From assembly GCA_927443375.1 (NCBI GenBank), contig CAKMKL010000147.1:1-34362 (forward strand): a DNA stretch of 34,362 nt. The letters are read 5' to 3'. Position 1 is the stretch's first letter. Each line of letters opens with the position of its first letter. Below the pieces are notes generated by a model that saw only the letters and a list, made by a program, of their open reading frames with translations, did no database searches and was not told where the DNA came from. The position numbers and the translations under genes are program-made. Shown one piece after another: positions 8,651-16,771 of the stretch. Source of the DNA: an uncultured Paenibacillus sp. (GTDB lineage Bacteria; Bacillota; Bacilli; Paenibacillales; Paenibacillaceae).

Positions 8651-9019
8651 TTACAAACCGGGTATTGCTGTATGAGTTTCTTTAAGAATTTGCTCTACCT
8701 CATGTTTTACTTCAGGGTTGCTGCGGATGAAATCCTTCAGCATTTTAAGATTGGATTCCTTGGATTTAATCGCAGACTCCTTGTGGTCGGCATTGCCCGC
8801 AGCCTTGTGCTCAGGTGCGTCATGGGTGCCGTCCGTTTGGGTGCTGCCGAATCCGGTCATCGCCATACCCATAATTTTGTCCCGTGCCTTCTCCCCTGCC
8901 CCCTGCATCTGGCCGCCCGGCTGCAGGAGCGAGGACATCATGGTACTGCGTTTTTTGGACATCATCATACTGGCTGCTGCACCCAGCATCACTCCGAATA
9001 GAAATGACGAAGTATTCAT
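8651..9019 (-). CDS. Small N-terminally anchored hypothetical protein
   Basis: 122-aa product starting MNTSSFLFGVMLGAAASMMM, a single hydrophobic segment followed by basic SKKR, then a Gly/Met/Gln-rich stretch and a charged helical C-terminus (SNLKMLKDFIRSNPEVKHEVEQILKE). The layout resembles YtxH-like small envelope proteins, but I cannot assign a family. The start is set by AAGGAGGT 7 nt before the ATG; the track start is ten codons too early. It diverges from the deacetylase gene, whose promoter overlaps this gene's ribosome site. It ends in a strong terminator, so it is a single-gene unit. Confidence 0.8.
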   Translation of the reverse strand: MNTSSFLFGVMLGAAASMMMSKKRSTMMSSLLQPGGQMQGAGEKARDKIMGMAMTGFGSTQTDGTHDAPEHKAAGNADHKESAIKSKESNLKMLKDFIRSNPEVKHEVEQILKETHTAIPGL

Positions 9020-9037
9020 ATCTCTAACCTCCTTGTA

Positions 9038-9046
9038 TGGTAAAAT
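9038..9046 (+). promoter_or_regulatory. Extended -10 promoter for the polysaccharide deacetylase
   Basis: TGGTAAAAT, an extended -10 element with no good -35. The predicted start of transcription lies after the ATG at 9048, which supports the downstream ATG (9105) as the true start. Confidence 0.5.
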
Positions 9047-9104
9047 CATGCTTAGTGTTCGCGGAAAGATTCCGGCTCATACAGCCAAACAACAAGAAAG
9101 CGAG

Positions 9105-10043
9105 ATGAAAAAAGTGGGTAAAGCAATATCAGCGCTCCTACTGGCAACCCTACTGCTGTCTGCTTGCAGCGGCGGGAACAACGGGGACACTACAGGGAGC
9201 AGTGTAACGCCATCAGCCACCGCTACCCAGGAAGCCACAGCAGCACCAGCTGACCCGGGTAAGAACCCTGCAGCTCCAAGTCCTTCCCCTTCTCCGGCCT
9301 CTGAAGGCACCGGAGGAAATGAAACAGCAGCCGCAACAGCTACTTCCGGAACAGGCGCAACAGCCCAGCCCAGTGAAGAACCGGCTGCAGCAGAAGTTCC
9401 GCTGCTGTACCATATGAACAAAAATTACGACATTGTCCCAAATGAAGAAGGTACGAATAAAAAAGTGGTTCTGCTTACCTTTGATGACGGTCCTAAGGAA
9501 GCGGATATGATTAATTCACTGATCGACACGCTGGATAAACATCAGGCGAAGGCAATCTTTTTCGTGAACGGCTACCGGGTGAAGGAACATCCAGAACTGC
9601 TAAAGCTGATCCACGACCGCGGCGGCATTCTAGGCAATCACAGCTGGGATCATATTGTCCTGAAAGACAAATCGTACAGCGAAGTAAAGAAACAGATTGA
9701 GAATGTGCAGACTATCGTGAAGCAGGTTACAGGTGAATCCCCGGTATTCTTCCGTCCGCCGCACGGTGCAGGCGGGGATGTCGGTAAAAAGGTAGCTGCG
9801 GAGAACGGCCTGCTTTATATGACCTGGTCTGTCGGATCGCTGGATTGGGAAATGAAAGAGAAGGAACAGGGAAAAACCGATACACTGATCAAAAATGTGA
9901 CAGACCAGCTCCATTCCGGCAGCAATATACTGATGCATGAGCTTCCATGGACTGTGGAGGCGCTTGATAAGCTGCTTACCACACTGGAAGGCAAAGGATA
10001 CAGCTTTGTCGACCCGCGAAGCATTGAGCTGAAGATGCGCTAA
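9105..10043 (+). CDS. Polysaccharide deacetylase lipoprotein (NodB fold)
   Basis: Secreted, lipid-anchored carbohydrate esterase 4 enzyme that likely N-deacetylates peptidoglycan or another envelope glycan. The start MKKVGKAISALLLATLLLSACSGG is a lipoprotein signal with lipobox LSAC. A low-complexity Ala/Thr/Pro/Ser linker of about 70 residues follows. The NodB domain has TFDDGP, the metal site HSWDH, FRPPHGAGG and a late LMHELPW, so the catalytic Asp and His-His triad look intact. 312 aa. The track start is far upstream and antisense to the neighbour; the chosen ATG has only a weak ribosome site. Natural substrate cannot be told from sequence. Confidence 0.9.
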   Translation: MKKVGKAISALLLATLLLSACSGGNNGDTTGSSVTPSATATQEATAAPADPGKNPAAPSPSPSPASEGTGGNETAAATATSGTGATAQPSEEPAAAEVPLLYHMNKNYDIVPNEEGTNKKVVLLTFDDGPKEADMINSLIDTLDKHQAKAIFFVNGYRVKEHPELLKLIHDRGGILGNHSWDHIVLKDKSYSEVKKQIENVQTIVKQVTGESPVFFRPPHGAGGDVGKKVAAENGLLYMTWSVGSLDWEMKEKEQGKTDTLIKNVTDQLHSGSNILMHELPWTVEALDKLLTTLEGKGYSFVDPRSIELKMR

Positions 10044-10067
10044 GCATAAAGTACTTATAGCTGTTCC

Positions 10068-10109
10068 AAAAAAAGGGATCTCAGGCACTATTGCCCGGGA
10101 TCCCTTTTT
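10068..10109 (+). terminator. Terminator after the polysaccharide deacetylase
   Basis: Stem AAAAAGGGATC/GATCCCTTTTT with a U-tract on the plus strand, 25 bp after the stop. The A-rich 5' arm could also allow termination of minus-strand transcripts. Confidence 0.85.
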
Positions 10110-10194
10110 CACGTTTACATTAGGGTATGAACAGAACTCGATGAAAGGGAATACACAATTCATCATTAGCTGTTTAAGCCTCATAGCTCCAAGT

Positions 10195-11037
10195 TTAGGC
10201 CCTGCTCTGTCCTTGACGCAGCGTCAGGACATGAATTTCTGCAGGGCTGCGCCAGCGGATCGGGAGATGTGCCGTGCCGAAGCCGCGGCTGATCAGCAGC
10301 TTGGCATCGGCTCCTGTTCCGTCTTCCCGGGGAATGCTGTATTTACCGGCATTATATGTACGGTAGAACGGATCGGTATGCATTTGCAGGCCAAACGGCA
10401 GAACAACCTGGCCGCCATGAGTATGCCCGGCTAGGACAAGGTCCGCAGGAACGGAGGACTGCTTCGAGAGCCACAGCGGGTCGTGCACGAGGATGATTCT
10501 GCAGTAAGGTACAGCAGATAAAGGAGCAAGCGGTAATGGGGCATACTTTCTCTTGCCCCCCTGCTTAGGGAAATCCACACCTGTCAGCAGCAGCTTCTGC
10601 CCTTTCCGTTCGAGAAAGACGTTCTCATCCATAAGCAGTCTGGCTCCGCTGCCGCGGATAATATTATCTACCAGTGCAACCTTTGTCTTGTAGTCATGAT
10701 TACCATGAACGGCATAGACAGGAGCAATCGAACACAGTAAGTTCATATTATCAGAAAGTCGGGTTAGCGAATTCCCTTTCTCAGTGATATCGCCGCCCAG
10801 GAATACGGCATCGATCTCCCTGCCCAGGGACGCCTGTAAGGCTTTGGGAAGCCGTCTGCGGTGGATATCAGTAATAAACAAAATACGGAAGCCGTCAAAT
10901 CCTGGAGGCAAAGCATCCAGGACTATTTCCTCGGCAATAATTCTATGCCTGAAAGCGGCAGCTATCATTATTGATCCAAAGATGCAGAGTGCAAGAACAG
11001 CTGCTGCCGCTATAGCTGTCATCCAGGCGGTTACCAT
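10195..11037 (-). CDS. Membrane-anchored metallophosphoesterase (YkuE/YaeI-like)
   Basis: Calcineurin-like phosphoesterase with an N-terminal transmembrane helix (AIAAAAVLALCIFGSIMIAAAF). Metal-binding motifs are in order: TDIH near residue 57, GGDITE near 80, GNHDY near 112, and GHTHGGQ near 205. All dimetal ligands appear present. The 280-aa size and anchor fit the YkuE/YaeI group, reported to act on phospholipid-type or UDP-sugar substrates; the exact substrate is not predictable. It is the last gene of a three-gene operon with overlapping starts (7 bp overlap with the gene upstream). Confidence 0.88.
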   Translation of the reverse strand: MVTAWMTAIAAAAVLALCIFGSIMIAAAFRHRIIAEEIVLDALPPGFDGFRILFITDIHRRRLPKALQASLGREIDAVFLGGDITEKGNSLTRLSDNMNLLCSIAPVYAVHGNHDYKTKVALVDNIIRGSGARLLMDENVFLERKGQKLLLTGVDFPKQGGKRKYAPLPLAPLSAVPYCRIILVHDPLWLSKQSSVPADLVLAGHTHGGQVVLPFGLQMHTDPFYRTYNAGKYSIPREDGTGADAKLLISRGFGTAHLPIRWRSPAEIHVLTLRQGQSRA

Positions 11038-11402
11038 AACGTCCTCAGCTCAGGTGCGCCTTCAATTCCCCACCATACAAGTGATGCAAGCAGCAGGACA
11101 AATATAAAATACAGCGAGTTGACGAATATTTTACTCAGGCGGATGCGTTCAGAAGGATAGCTCTGGGAGCGGGAAGGCGTATCTTCCGGCTCCTGAGCTG
11201 TCTGGCTGTTTCCTGCAGGCTTCGGTGAAGCTGCCGCATATTTCGCTTTTCTGGACAACGTTCCAGTCACCGGTACAACCGGTTCATTCTGCACAGTGGC
11301 TGATAGGGTTGTATTCATTGCTTTTTCCCTCTTGAGTTGAGGCTGGCCTTTACCATTATTTTGTTTGCGGCGGGATTTCACCCGGCTTAATTCCTCGCTC
11401 AT
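11031..11402 (-). CDS. Hypothetical single-pass membrane protein
   Basis: 123-aa protein with a basic, disordered N-terminal two-thirds (SRVKSRRKQNNGKG, then Pro/Ser/Thr-rich) and one C-terminal transmembrane helix (FVNSLYFIFVLLLASLVWW). The start MSEELSRVKS is set by AGGAGGG upstream; the track start is 24 codons too long. It overlaps the CPBP gene by 4 bp (ATGA) and the metallophosphoesterase by 7 bp, so the three are translationally coupled. I recognise no family. Its position between a membrane protease and a membrane phosphatase suggests an accessory envelope role, as inference only. Confidence 0.8.
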   Translation of the reverse strand: MSEELSRVKSRRKQNNGKGQPQLKREKAMNTTLSATVQNEPVVPVTGTLSRKAKYAAASPKPAGNSQTAQEPEDTPSRSQSYPSERIRLSKIFVNSLYFIFVLLLASLVWWGIEGAPELRTLW

Positions 11403-11992
11403 GATTCCCTCCTGTAGCGGATCACTACCCCTGAGAACAGATCGATCAGGAAATGACATAATATCGGCGCCCACAGGGTTCCTGTGTGAATGTAAATATA
11501 TCCTAGTCCATAACTGCTCAGGAACACCCAGCCGGTCGGAATAAAGTGGCGCAAATAACGCACATGAATCACTGCAAACAGAATGCTTGTCCAGTAGGGT
11601 CCGAATGCGTGCTGGATAGCTCCCCTGAACAACAGCTCCTCACAAATGGCCACCATGGCCGCGATGATGATGATGTGCCAGAGAGGCCTGTGTCCGAATA
11701 AAAGATCATTTATGCCTCCGTCATCCATGCTTTCTTCCGGTACGATATGGGTTAACAAAAAATCCACAATCAGCATAATTCCCGCTAAACCAAGGCCCCA
11801 AAGGGCAAATTTGGCGCTGTCGGGAAAATTTAATATGTCAAACGGATTTCTTTTCTGCAATAATATCCATATCAAACCGATAAATAAGGTAAGCCCCTGT
11901 GTAATATAGAGATTAAGCAGAAGCAGCTTGTCAGTAAGATGCTGAGGGTCGGCCTTTTTGATTTTGATTTCGCCAAATTTAAATTTTTTCAT
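11399..11992 (-). CDS. CPBP-family intramembrane metalloprotease
   Basis: Multi-pass membrane protein of the CAAX protease and bacteriocin-processing family (ABI/CPBP, Pfam Rce1-like). Motif 1 is EELLFRG (EExxxR) near residue 125, motif 2 is FAVIHV, and motif 3 is the late CHFLID; together they supply the metal ligands. It has five or six hydrophobic segments in 197 aa. GGCAGGT precedes the ATG. It is first in the operon with the hypothetical membrane protein and the metallophosphoesterase. No bacteriocin precursor is visible nearby, so an immunity role has no local support. Confidence 0.9.
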   Translation of the reverse strand: MKKFKFGEIKIKKADPQHLTDKLLLLNLYITQGLTLFIGLIWILLQKRNPFDILNFPDSAKFALWGLGLAGIMLIVDFLLTHIVPEESMDDGGINDLLFGHRPLWHIIIIAAMVAICEELLFRGAIQHAFGPYWTSILFAVIHVRYLRHFIPTGWVFLSSYGLGYIYIHTGTLWAPILCHFLIDLFSGVVIRYRRES

Positions 11993-12057
11993 GGTAACCT
12001 GCCTGTTCTAAATTGTTTTTACATAAGATAATTTCCCTAGAAGAAGGAGCACTAATT

Positions 12058-12966
12058 ATGAATAGCCGTACCTCCCGCACTCAAATGTTATATACCCTAA
12101 GTTTTTTATTTTTCCTGATTTGCGCATTTGCCGCATTTTTCACGGGAGTGAAGGTTGGAGCTGACAAGACAGAGGCAAAATATTCTCATCTGAACGATGC
12201 TGAAGGGGCGGTGGAGGAATTCTCCGGCTCATACCAGCAGCAGGATCTCGTTACTTTCTATCATAACGTATTTTTGCCTTACCGGGAATTCAAGCGGAAT
12301 TGGAACAACGAAGTAGAAAATCTCGCACGCAGCAAGGATGCACGTGAAAACGCGGCAACGCTGAAAAATCTCAGTATTCTGGCGGACAAGCAATACGACA
12401 AGGTCAGCAAGGACTCGCTGTTCACCAGTTCACCGCTTTTGTTCCAATCCCAGCTTAACATACTTAAAAGCCTGACGCTCTTCTCCCAGGCTTCGAGCAA
12501 GGTTACTGCAGGCACATCCGGCGCCGAAACTGCCAAAGTACTGAAGAACGACACTTTTACAGCAAGTGCAATTAAATTCGGGCTGCTCGGTCAAAAAGAC
12601 TTTTACGACTCCATGCTCAAATGGGGTTCCAAAACGAACAGCAGCATCCCTGCTGAGGCCGGCGAGCTCAAAACGCTGTCCTTCGTAGCATGGAAAAAGA
12701 TGCCTCTCCTGCTCAAAAATGCGACTATCGCGAATATTATGCTGAACCGAAAGATATACGGCGGATATGATCCTCAGGATATTACAGCGAAGATCGATGA
12801 CATGATCTATTCCGGCACAGCCAGCTCACTGAATCTGAAGGACGTCCAGTCTTCCGTTACCCTGTTAATTTCAACGGGCGCTATACAGGAGCAGGACTTC
12901 ATGAAATGGCGGGAACAGTACTATGGCAAGGAAATCATGCCGCAGCTGCCCTTCTTTTATGAGTAG
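12058..12966 (+). CDS. Hypothetical anchored extracytoplasmic protein
   Basis: 302-aa protein starting MNSRTSRTQMLYTLSFLFFLICAF, one N-terminal transmembrane helix followed by a long, mostly helical, charged domain predicted outside the membrane. Its start is fixed by AAGGAGC 7-8 nt upstream of the ATG; the track begins 15 codons too early. It contains no Cys pair and no catalytic motif that I recognise. It is divergent from the CPBP operon and unlinked to serA downstream, which has its own promoter and T-box. Function unknown. Confidence 0.82.
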   Translation: MNSRTSRTQMLYTLSFLFFLICAFAAFFTGVKVGADKTEAKYSHLNDAEGAVEEFSGSYQQQDLVTFYHNVFLPYREFKRNWNNEVENLARSKDARENAATLKNLSILADKQYDKVSKDSLFTSSPLLFQSQLNILKSLTLFSQASSKVTAGTSGAETAKVLKNDTFTASAIKFGLLGQKDFYDSMLKWGSKTNSSIPAEAGELKTLSFVAWKKMPLLLKNATIANIMLNRKIYGGYDPQDITAKIDDMIYSGTASSLNLKDVQSSVTLLISTGAIQEQDFMKWREQYYGKEIMPQLPFFYE

Positions 12967-13030
12967 AACCAGCTATAGCATCATAACGAAAAATGAAATT
13001 CACTTCAAGGCGGCCCGGCGAATAAGCCTA

Positions 13031-13060
13031 TTGACACATCTGGCATCACCGTGTTACATT
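13031..13060 (+). promoter_or_regulatory. Predicted promoter of the serA T-box transcript
   Basis: TTGACA, 18-nt spacer, TACATT, placing the transcription start about 15 nt before T-box stem I. Confidence 0.6.
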
Positions 13061-13069
13061 ATGAAAAAT

Positions 13070-13336
13070 TAATCACGCAAAACCGATGAAGGAACAAAGA
13101 TTCTGGTAGTCTTCAGAGAGCCGGTGGGTGGTGCAAACCGGTGGCGGACAGAATTTTTTAGCGCTCCTGAGATATTGTATCGAACGAATAGTAGGTGCAA
13201 TCGGATCATCTCCGTTATCAGTGTGGCCTTTACAGGCCAATGAGGCTGCTTCTTAAAAAGTTGCAGTGAATTAGGGTGGTACCACGATAACTCTCGTCCC
13301 TTACTACGGCAGTAGTATGGGGTTGGGAGTTTTTTT
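13070..13336 (+). promoter_or_regulatory. T-box riboswitch, likely tRNA-Ser responsive
   Basis: Full T-box leader. Stem I carries GATGAAGGAACAAAG and the AGAGAG..GGTGGGTGGTGCAAACCG distal-loop region. The conserved T-box AGGGTGGTACCACG lies at 13273-13286. A terminator (CTCTCGTCCC pairing with GGGGTTGGGAG, then seven T) competes with the antiterminator. The likely specifier is AGC (13160-13162), a Ser codon, between GAATTTTTT and GCTCCTGAG, which fits serA downstream. Uncharged tRNA-Ser would stabilise the antiterminator and switch serA on. The frame of the specifier is my reading; neighbouring triplets (GCG, GCT) would be Ala. Confidence 0.95.
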
Positions 13337-13547
13337 GTTACCCAAATGTATGATTTTTGGTCTAAAAGGTCCTCTATCCGTGTTTTCGGGTGTTCCTACA
13401 CGCTTTCTCTTTTATGCGACAGCGCGTTACTCTGTTGTTTTGACAATGCTAGACAACTGTTATTGTGGAATCTGGTACTGTGGACTGCCTTATGAAGGCA
13501 TCCTTAGGCATATTAAGCTTTCTAACTTTTAAGGGGGATAAGAAACC

Positions 13548-15140
13548 ATGTTTAAAGTATTAGTATCGGATCCAATCAGCGATTTGGGCATTCAGCAATT
13601 GATGGACGCAAACGATGTAGTTGTGGACAAGAAAACAGGACTGAGCGAAGATGAACTGATTGCCATCATTGGCGAATATGACGGTCTGCTTGTCCGCAGC
13701 CAGACGACGGTTACAGAGAAAATAATCGCTGCCGGCACCAACCTGAAGGTTATCGGCCGTGCCGGAGTCGGAGTCGACAACATCAAGCTGGAGGCGGCTA
13801 CGCAGCGCGGTGTCGTGGTTATTAACGCCCCGGACGGAAATACAATTACAACCTGTGAGCATGCATTCGCCATGATGATGGCACTGGCACGCCACATCCC
13901 GCAGGCTTATGCCAAGACGATTTCCGGCGTGTGGGATAAGAAGACCTTCCTTGGCGTAGAACTGCGCGGCAAAACATTAGGTGTACTCGGTATGGGGCGC
14001 ATCGGCAGCGAAGTAGCTAAACGTGCCAAAGCGTTCGGCATGAACATTCTCGCCTACGATCCGTTCTTGACCCCTGACCGTGCGGAGAAGCTGGAAGTTA
14101 AACTCGCTTCCGTTGACGACATCGTCCGAGGTGCGGATTTCATTACCGTTCACACTCCGCTCACTGCCGAAACCCGTCATATGATTTCCCGCCCGCAGTT
14201 TGAAGTTATGAAAAAGGGAATGCGTATCATTAACTGTGCCCGCGGAGGAGTCATTGATGAAATGGCACTCGTTGAAGCAATCGACAGCGGAATTGTGGCC
14301 GGGGCTGCCTTCGACGTATTCGAGAAAGAACCGCCGCAGGCCGATCACCCTTTCCTGTCCCATCCTAAGATCATCGTAACCCCGCATCTCGGTGCCTCAA
14401 CCGTAGAAGCCCAGGAGAACGTAGCTATCGACGTATCGGAGCAGGTGCTGCACATTCTGCGCAACGAGCCGTTCATCAATGCTGTTAACATTCCGCCGGT
14501 TGCACCAAGCGTAATGAATAAGCTCCAGCCATACTTCACCCTCGGCGAGAAGCTTGGCAGCTTTGCTACACAGCTCACTCACGGTGCGATCAGTGAAATC
14601 ACTGTCGAATATGCCGGAGATCTCTCGGACGTGGATACACAGCCGCTGACCCGTTATATTGTTAAGGGTGTGCTCTCCCGCCACTTCGGCGGCGATGTCA
14701 ACATTGTCAACTCCATGCATTTGGCTAAAACCCGGGATGTTAACGTAGTTGTTACGAAATCCCCTAAGACCAAAGGCTTCACTAACCTGATTACCGTTAC
14801 TCTGAAAGCCGATCCGGACGAGGAACGCCTGGTAGCCGGTACCCTGCTGCAGGGATACGGCGAGCGTATCGTCCAGGTAAATAAATTCCCGGTCGACATT
14901 GCTCCGGAAGGTCATCAAATTCTGATCTCCCACAACGATAAACCGGGGATTATCGGTCTCGTCGGCACATTGCTGGGTGAAAATGATGTCAATATCGCAT
15001 CCATGCAGGTGGGACGCAAAATCGTAGGCGGTGCGGCAATTATGCTTCTGACCGTCGACAAGGCAGTGCCGCAGCAGGTCCTGGTTAAGCTGGCCGGATT
15101 GCAGGAAATAAACACTGCAGAAGAAGTTATTCTGCTGTAG
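13548..15140 (+). CDS. serA: D-3-phosphoglycerate dehydrogenase
   Basis: Oxidises 3-phosphoglycerate to 3-phosphohydroxypyruvate with NAD+, the first step of serine synthesis. Domains in order: substrate-binding (GRAGVGVDNIKLEAAT), the Rossmann motif GVLGMGRIGSEVAKRA near 147-162, RGGVIDE with the catalytic Arg, and the catalytic His in PHLGASTVEAQ. An intervening regulatory (ASB-like) domain and a C-terminal ACT domain (DKPGIIGLVGTLLGENDVNIASM) complete the long 530-aa form, as in B. subtilis. AAGGGGG precedes the ATG. About 210 bp separate it from the T-box terminator, with nothing recognisable inside. Feedback by serine through the ACT domain is known in some homologues, not shown here. 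Confidence 0.97.
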   Translation: MFKVLVSDPISDLGIQQLMDANDVVVDKKTGLSEDELIAIIGEYDGLLVRSQTTVTEKIIAAGTNLKVIGRAGVGVDNIKLEAATQRGVVVINAPDGNTITTCEHAFAMMMALARHIPQAYAKTISGVWDKKTFLGVELRGKTLGVLGMGRIGSEVAKRAKAFGMNILAYDPFLTPDRAEKLEVKLASVDDIVRGADFITVHTPLTAETRHMISRPQFEVMKKGMRIINCARGGVIDEMALVEAIDSGIVAGAAFDVFEKEPPQADHPFLSHPKIIVTPHLGASTVEAQENVAIDVSEQVLHILRNEPFINAVNIPPVAPSVMNKLQPYFTLGEKLGSFATQLTHGAISEITVEYAGDLSDVDTQPLTRYIVKGVLSRHFGGDVNIVNSMHLAKTRDVNVVVTKSPKTKGFTNLITVTLKADPDEERLVAGTLLQGYGERIVQVNKFPVDIAPEGHQILISHNDKPGIIGLVGTLLGENDVNIASMQVGRKIVGGAAIMLLTVDKAVPQQVLVKLAGLQEINTAEEVILL

Positions 15141-15157
15141 AATCTGTAAGCATCAAT

Positions 15158-15213
15158 AAAAACGCTCGTTCGGAATGCGGCTGGATTGCCGTCCATTCCT
15201 AACGGGCGTTTTT
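15158..15213 (+). terminator. Terminator after serA
   Basis: Long stem AAAAACGCTCGTT..GGAATG pairing with CATTCC.AACGGGCGTTTTT, ending in TTTTT, 18 bp after the serA stop. The 3' end of the decayed SDR reading frame runs into it. Confidence 0.9.
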
Positions 15214-15636
15214 ATTCAATTCAGGGACGTGAAAGACCGGCACTCTGCGTCCGTCAATATCCGTAAATCCGTATTTCCAGTGCACTGCCGGCACCTCCCA
15301 AACGGTTTGCTGTCGATCGGCAGTTCATTACCGCCCCATACATTGTTGACCAGGATATCAAGTCTGCCCTGCTCTTCGGTGATCTGCCTGACAACACTCT
15401 CCGTCTGACTATCCTGGGTGTGGTCACAGCGGATAGCCGCACCCTCACCTCCACTAAGGAGAATCTCATTTATCACACTTTCTACCGTCCCTTTCCGGTG
15501 CCCTTCCTGCTGGGCACCGGAAAGGGACGGTTAGATAGACGTAAGCACCCGCTTTGGCCAGTTCCATCACAATCCACCGTCCTGCTCCTCTGCTTGCTCC
15601 GGTAACCAGCGCTACCTTTCCCTGCAGATTTATCAT
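15199..15636 (-). pseudogene. Decayed short-chain dehydrogenase (SDR) gene
   Basis: Remnant of an NAD(P)-dependent oxidoreductase. The N-terminus MINLQGKVALVTGASRGAG is an intact SDR cofactor-binding start with AAGGGGC upstream. After VYLT the frame is broken at a 20-bp perfect palindrome. In another frame it resumes as GTVESVINEILLSGGEGAA and runs through the SDR motif LDILVNNVWGG to DSKPF. It then jumps, frameshifted, to KYGFTDIDGRRVPVF, which resembles the extreme C-terminus of long SDRs. About 170 codons, including the catalytic YxxxK, are missing. The track splits it into 15466-15810 and 15216-15476. It diverges from a WYL regulator that probably once controlled it. Confidence 0.85.
15484..15531. 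repeat. Perfect 20-bp palindrome inside the SDR remnant
   Basis: Arms ACCGTCCCTTTCCGGTGCCC and its exact complement, with an 8-nt loop TTCCTGCT. The arm nearer the SDR C-terminus fits the coding frame (GTVESV follows), so the other arm looks like an inverted copy inserted at the frame break. Confidence 0.9.
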
Positions 15637-15709
15637 TATTATTGTGCCCCTTCCTTTTTCAGTCCTTAGTATTGTTTCTCCGCTTTCGTAATTATTGTAA
15701 CGCTTATAT

Positions 15710-16666
15710 ATGACATCAATAATGCTTCTGCTGCAAAGCCGCGGCAAACTCAGCTCACGTGAGCTTGCACATATGCTTGAGGTCTCCGAGCGGACCGTTA
15801 TACGCGACATGGAGGCGCTCAGTTCCTCTGGAGTCCCTGTGCTGGCAGAAAGGGGCCGCGATGGCGGCTGGATGCTTGCTGAAGGCTACAGAACTTCCTT
15901 GACCGGAATGAAGCCGAATGAGATTGGCTCTTTGCTTCTGACAGCAGATTCCTCTATCCTAGAAGCGCTAGGAATCCAAGATGATTTCTCTTCTGCTGTC
16001 CGCAAACTGGAAGCAGCAGCCAAACCTCAAGACTCTCCGCTCCAATTTCTGAGTTCGCGTATCCATATCGATGGTGCCGGATGGCATCCTTCCGGTGAAT
16101 CTTATCCTTTCCTGGCAATGCTGCAGGAAGCTATCTGGGAGAACCGGAAAGTATCGCTCACTTACAGTAATGGCGATGAATGCAAGGCTAGACTGATTTC
16201 TCCACACGGACTTGTGGCCAAACGCGGTGTCTGGTATGTCGTTGCTGAAACCGGCAATGGAATGAGGAACTACCGGGTTTCCAGAATCACCGATGCGGAA
16301 ATCACCCGCGATACGTTTACCCGTCCGCCAGGATTTGAACTGGCCCGCTATTGGGAGGAATCCACAGCCTCCTTCAAATCCGCTCTGCCCCGCTACCCTG
16401 TCACCTTGCTGCTCAAGGAAACTGCCCTAACATCGCTTCAGCCGGAGCGGTATGTACCCGTCAAAAGTATCGAGCCGTCCTCCAGAGCAGGCTGGTTGAC
16501 AGTCTGTGCCGATTTCCAGACACTCGAATCTGCCTGCAAAATTATATTATCGTTAGGACAACAGACTCTGGTTACTGGGCCTCAGGAACTGATTGACAGT
16601 GTGATGACCAGCTTGCGGGAAAGCGTTACCTTATATGAAGAAAGAATGCAACACCCCTTTCTTTAG
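15710..16666 (+). CDS. HTH-WYL transcriptional regulator (YafY family)
   Basis: Helix-turn-helix regulator with a C-terminal WYL ligand-sensing domain. The HTH is SRELAHMLEVSERTVIRDMEAL (residues about 16-37). The WYL core lies around residues 145-200 (SPHGLVAKRGVWYVVAETGNGMRNYRVSRI), followed by the WCX region. 318 aa, as usual. The start is poor: no ribosome site precedes the ATG, and relatives usually have a few more residues. Codons for RLY sit just upstream in frame behind a TAA, suggesting loss of the original start. It diverges from the SDR remnant, its likely former target, and may itself be decaying or poorly translated. Confidence 0.85.
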   Translation: MTSIMLLLQSRGKLSSRELAHMLEVSERTVIRDMEALSSSGVPVLAERGRDGGWMLAEGYRTSLTGMKPNEIGSLLLTADSSILEALGIQDDFSSAVRKLEAAAKPQDSPLQFLSSRIHIDGAGWHPSGESYPFLAMLQEAIWENRKVSLTYSNGDECKARLISPHGLVAKRGVWYVVAETGNGMRNYRVSRITDAEITRDTFTRPPGFELARYWEESTASFKSALPRYPVTLLLKETALTSLQPERYVPVKSIEPSSRAGWLTVCADFQTLESACKIILSLGQQTLVTGPQELIDSVMTSLRESVTLYEERMQHPFL

Positions 16667-16771
16667 ACATGCTTAATTGATGATTTATGTCAGTTCTTAC
16701 AATAGACTGATCCATCGTTAATCACCTATAATATTACAATACACACTATATTTTTTAGGGGGAACTTTATT

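Noticed and set aside
9077-9421. Minus-strand ORFs opposite the polysaccharide deacetylase linker
   Set aside because: Low-complexity shadow of the Ala/Thr/Pro/Ser-rich linker.
11399-11992. Bacteriocin immunity role for the CPBP protein
   Set aside because: No precursor peptide, transporter or regulator of a bacteriocin system is visible nearby.
13317-13532. 71-aa ORF between the T-box and serA
   Set aside because: Begins inside the T-box terminator, has no ribosome site and no recognisable composition; treated as leader RNA.
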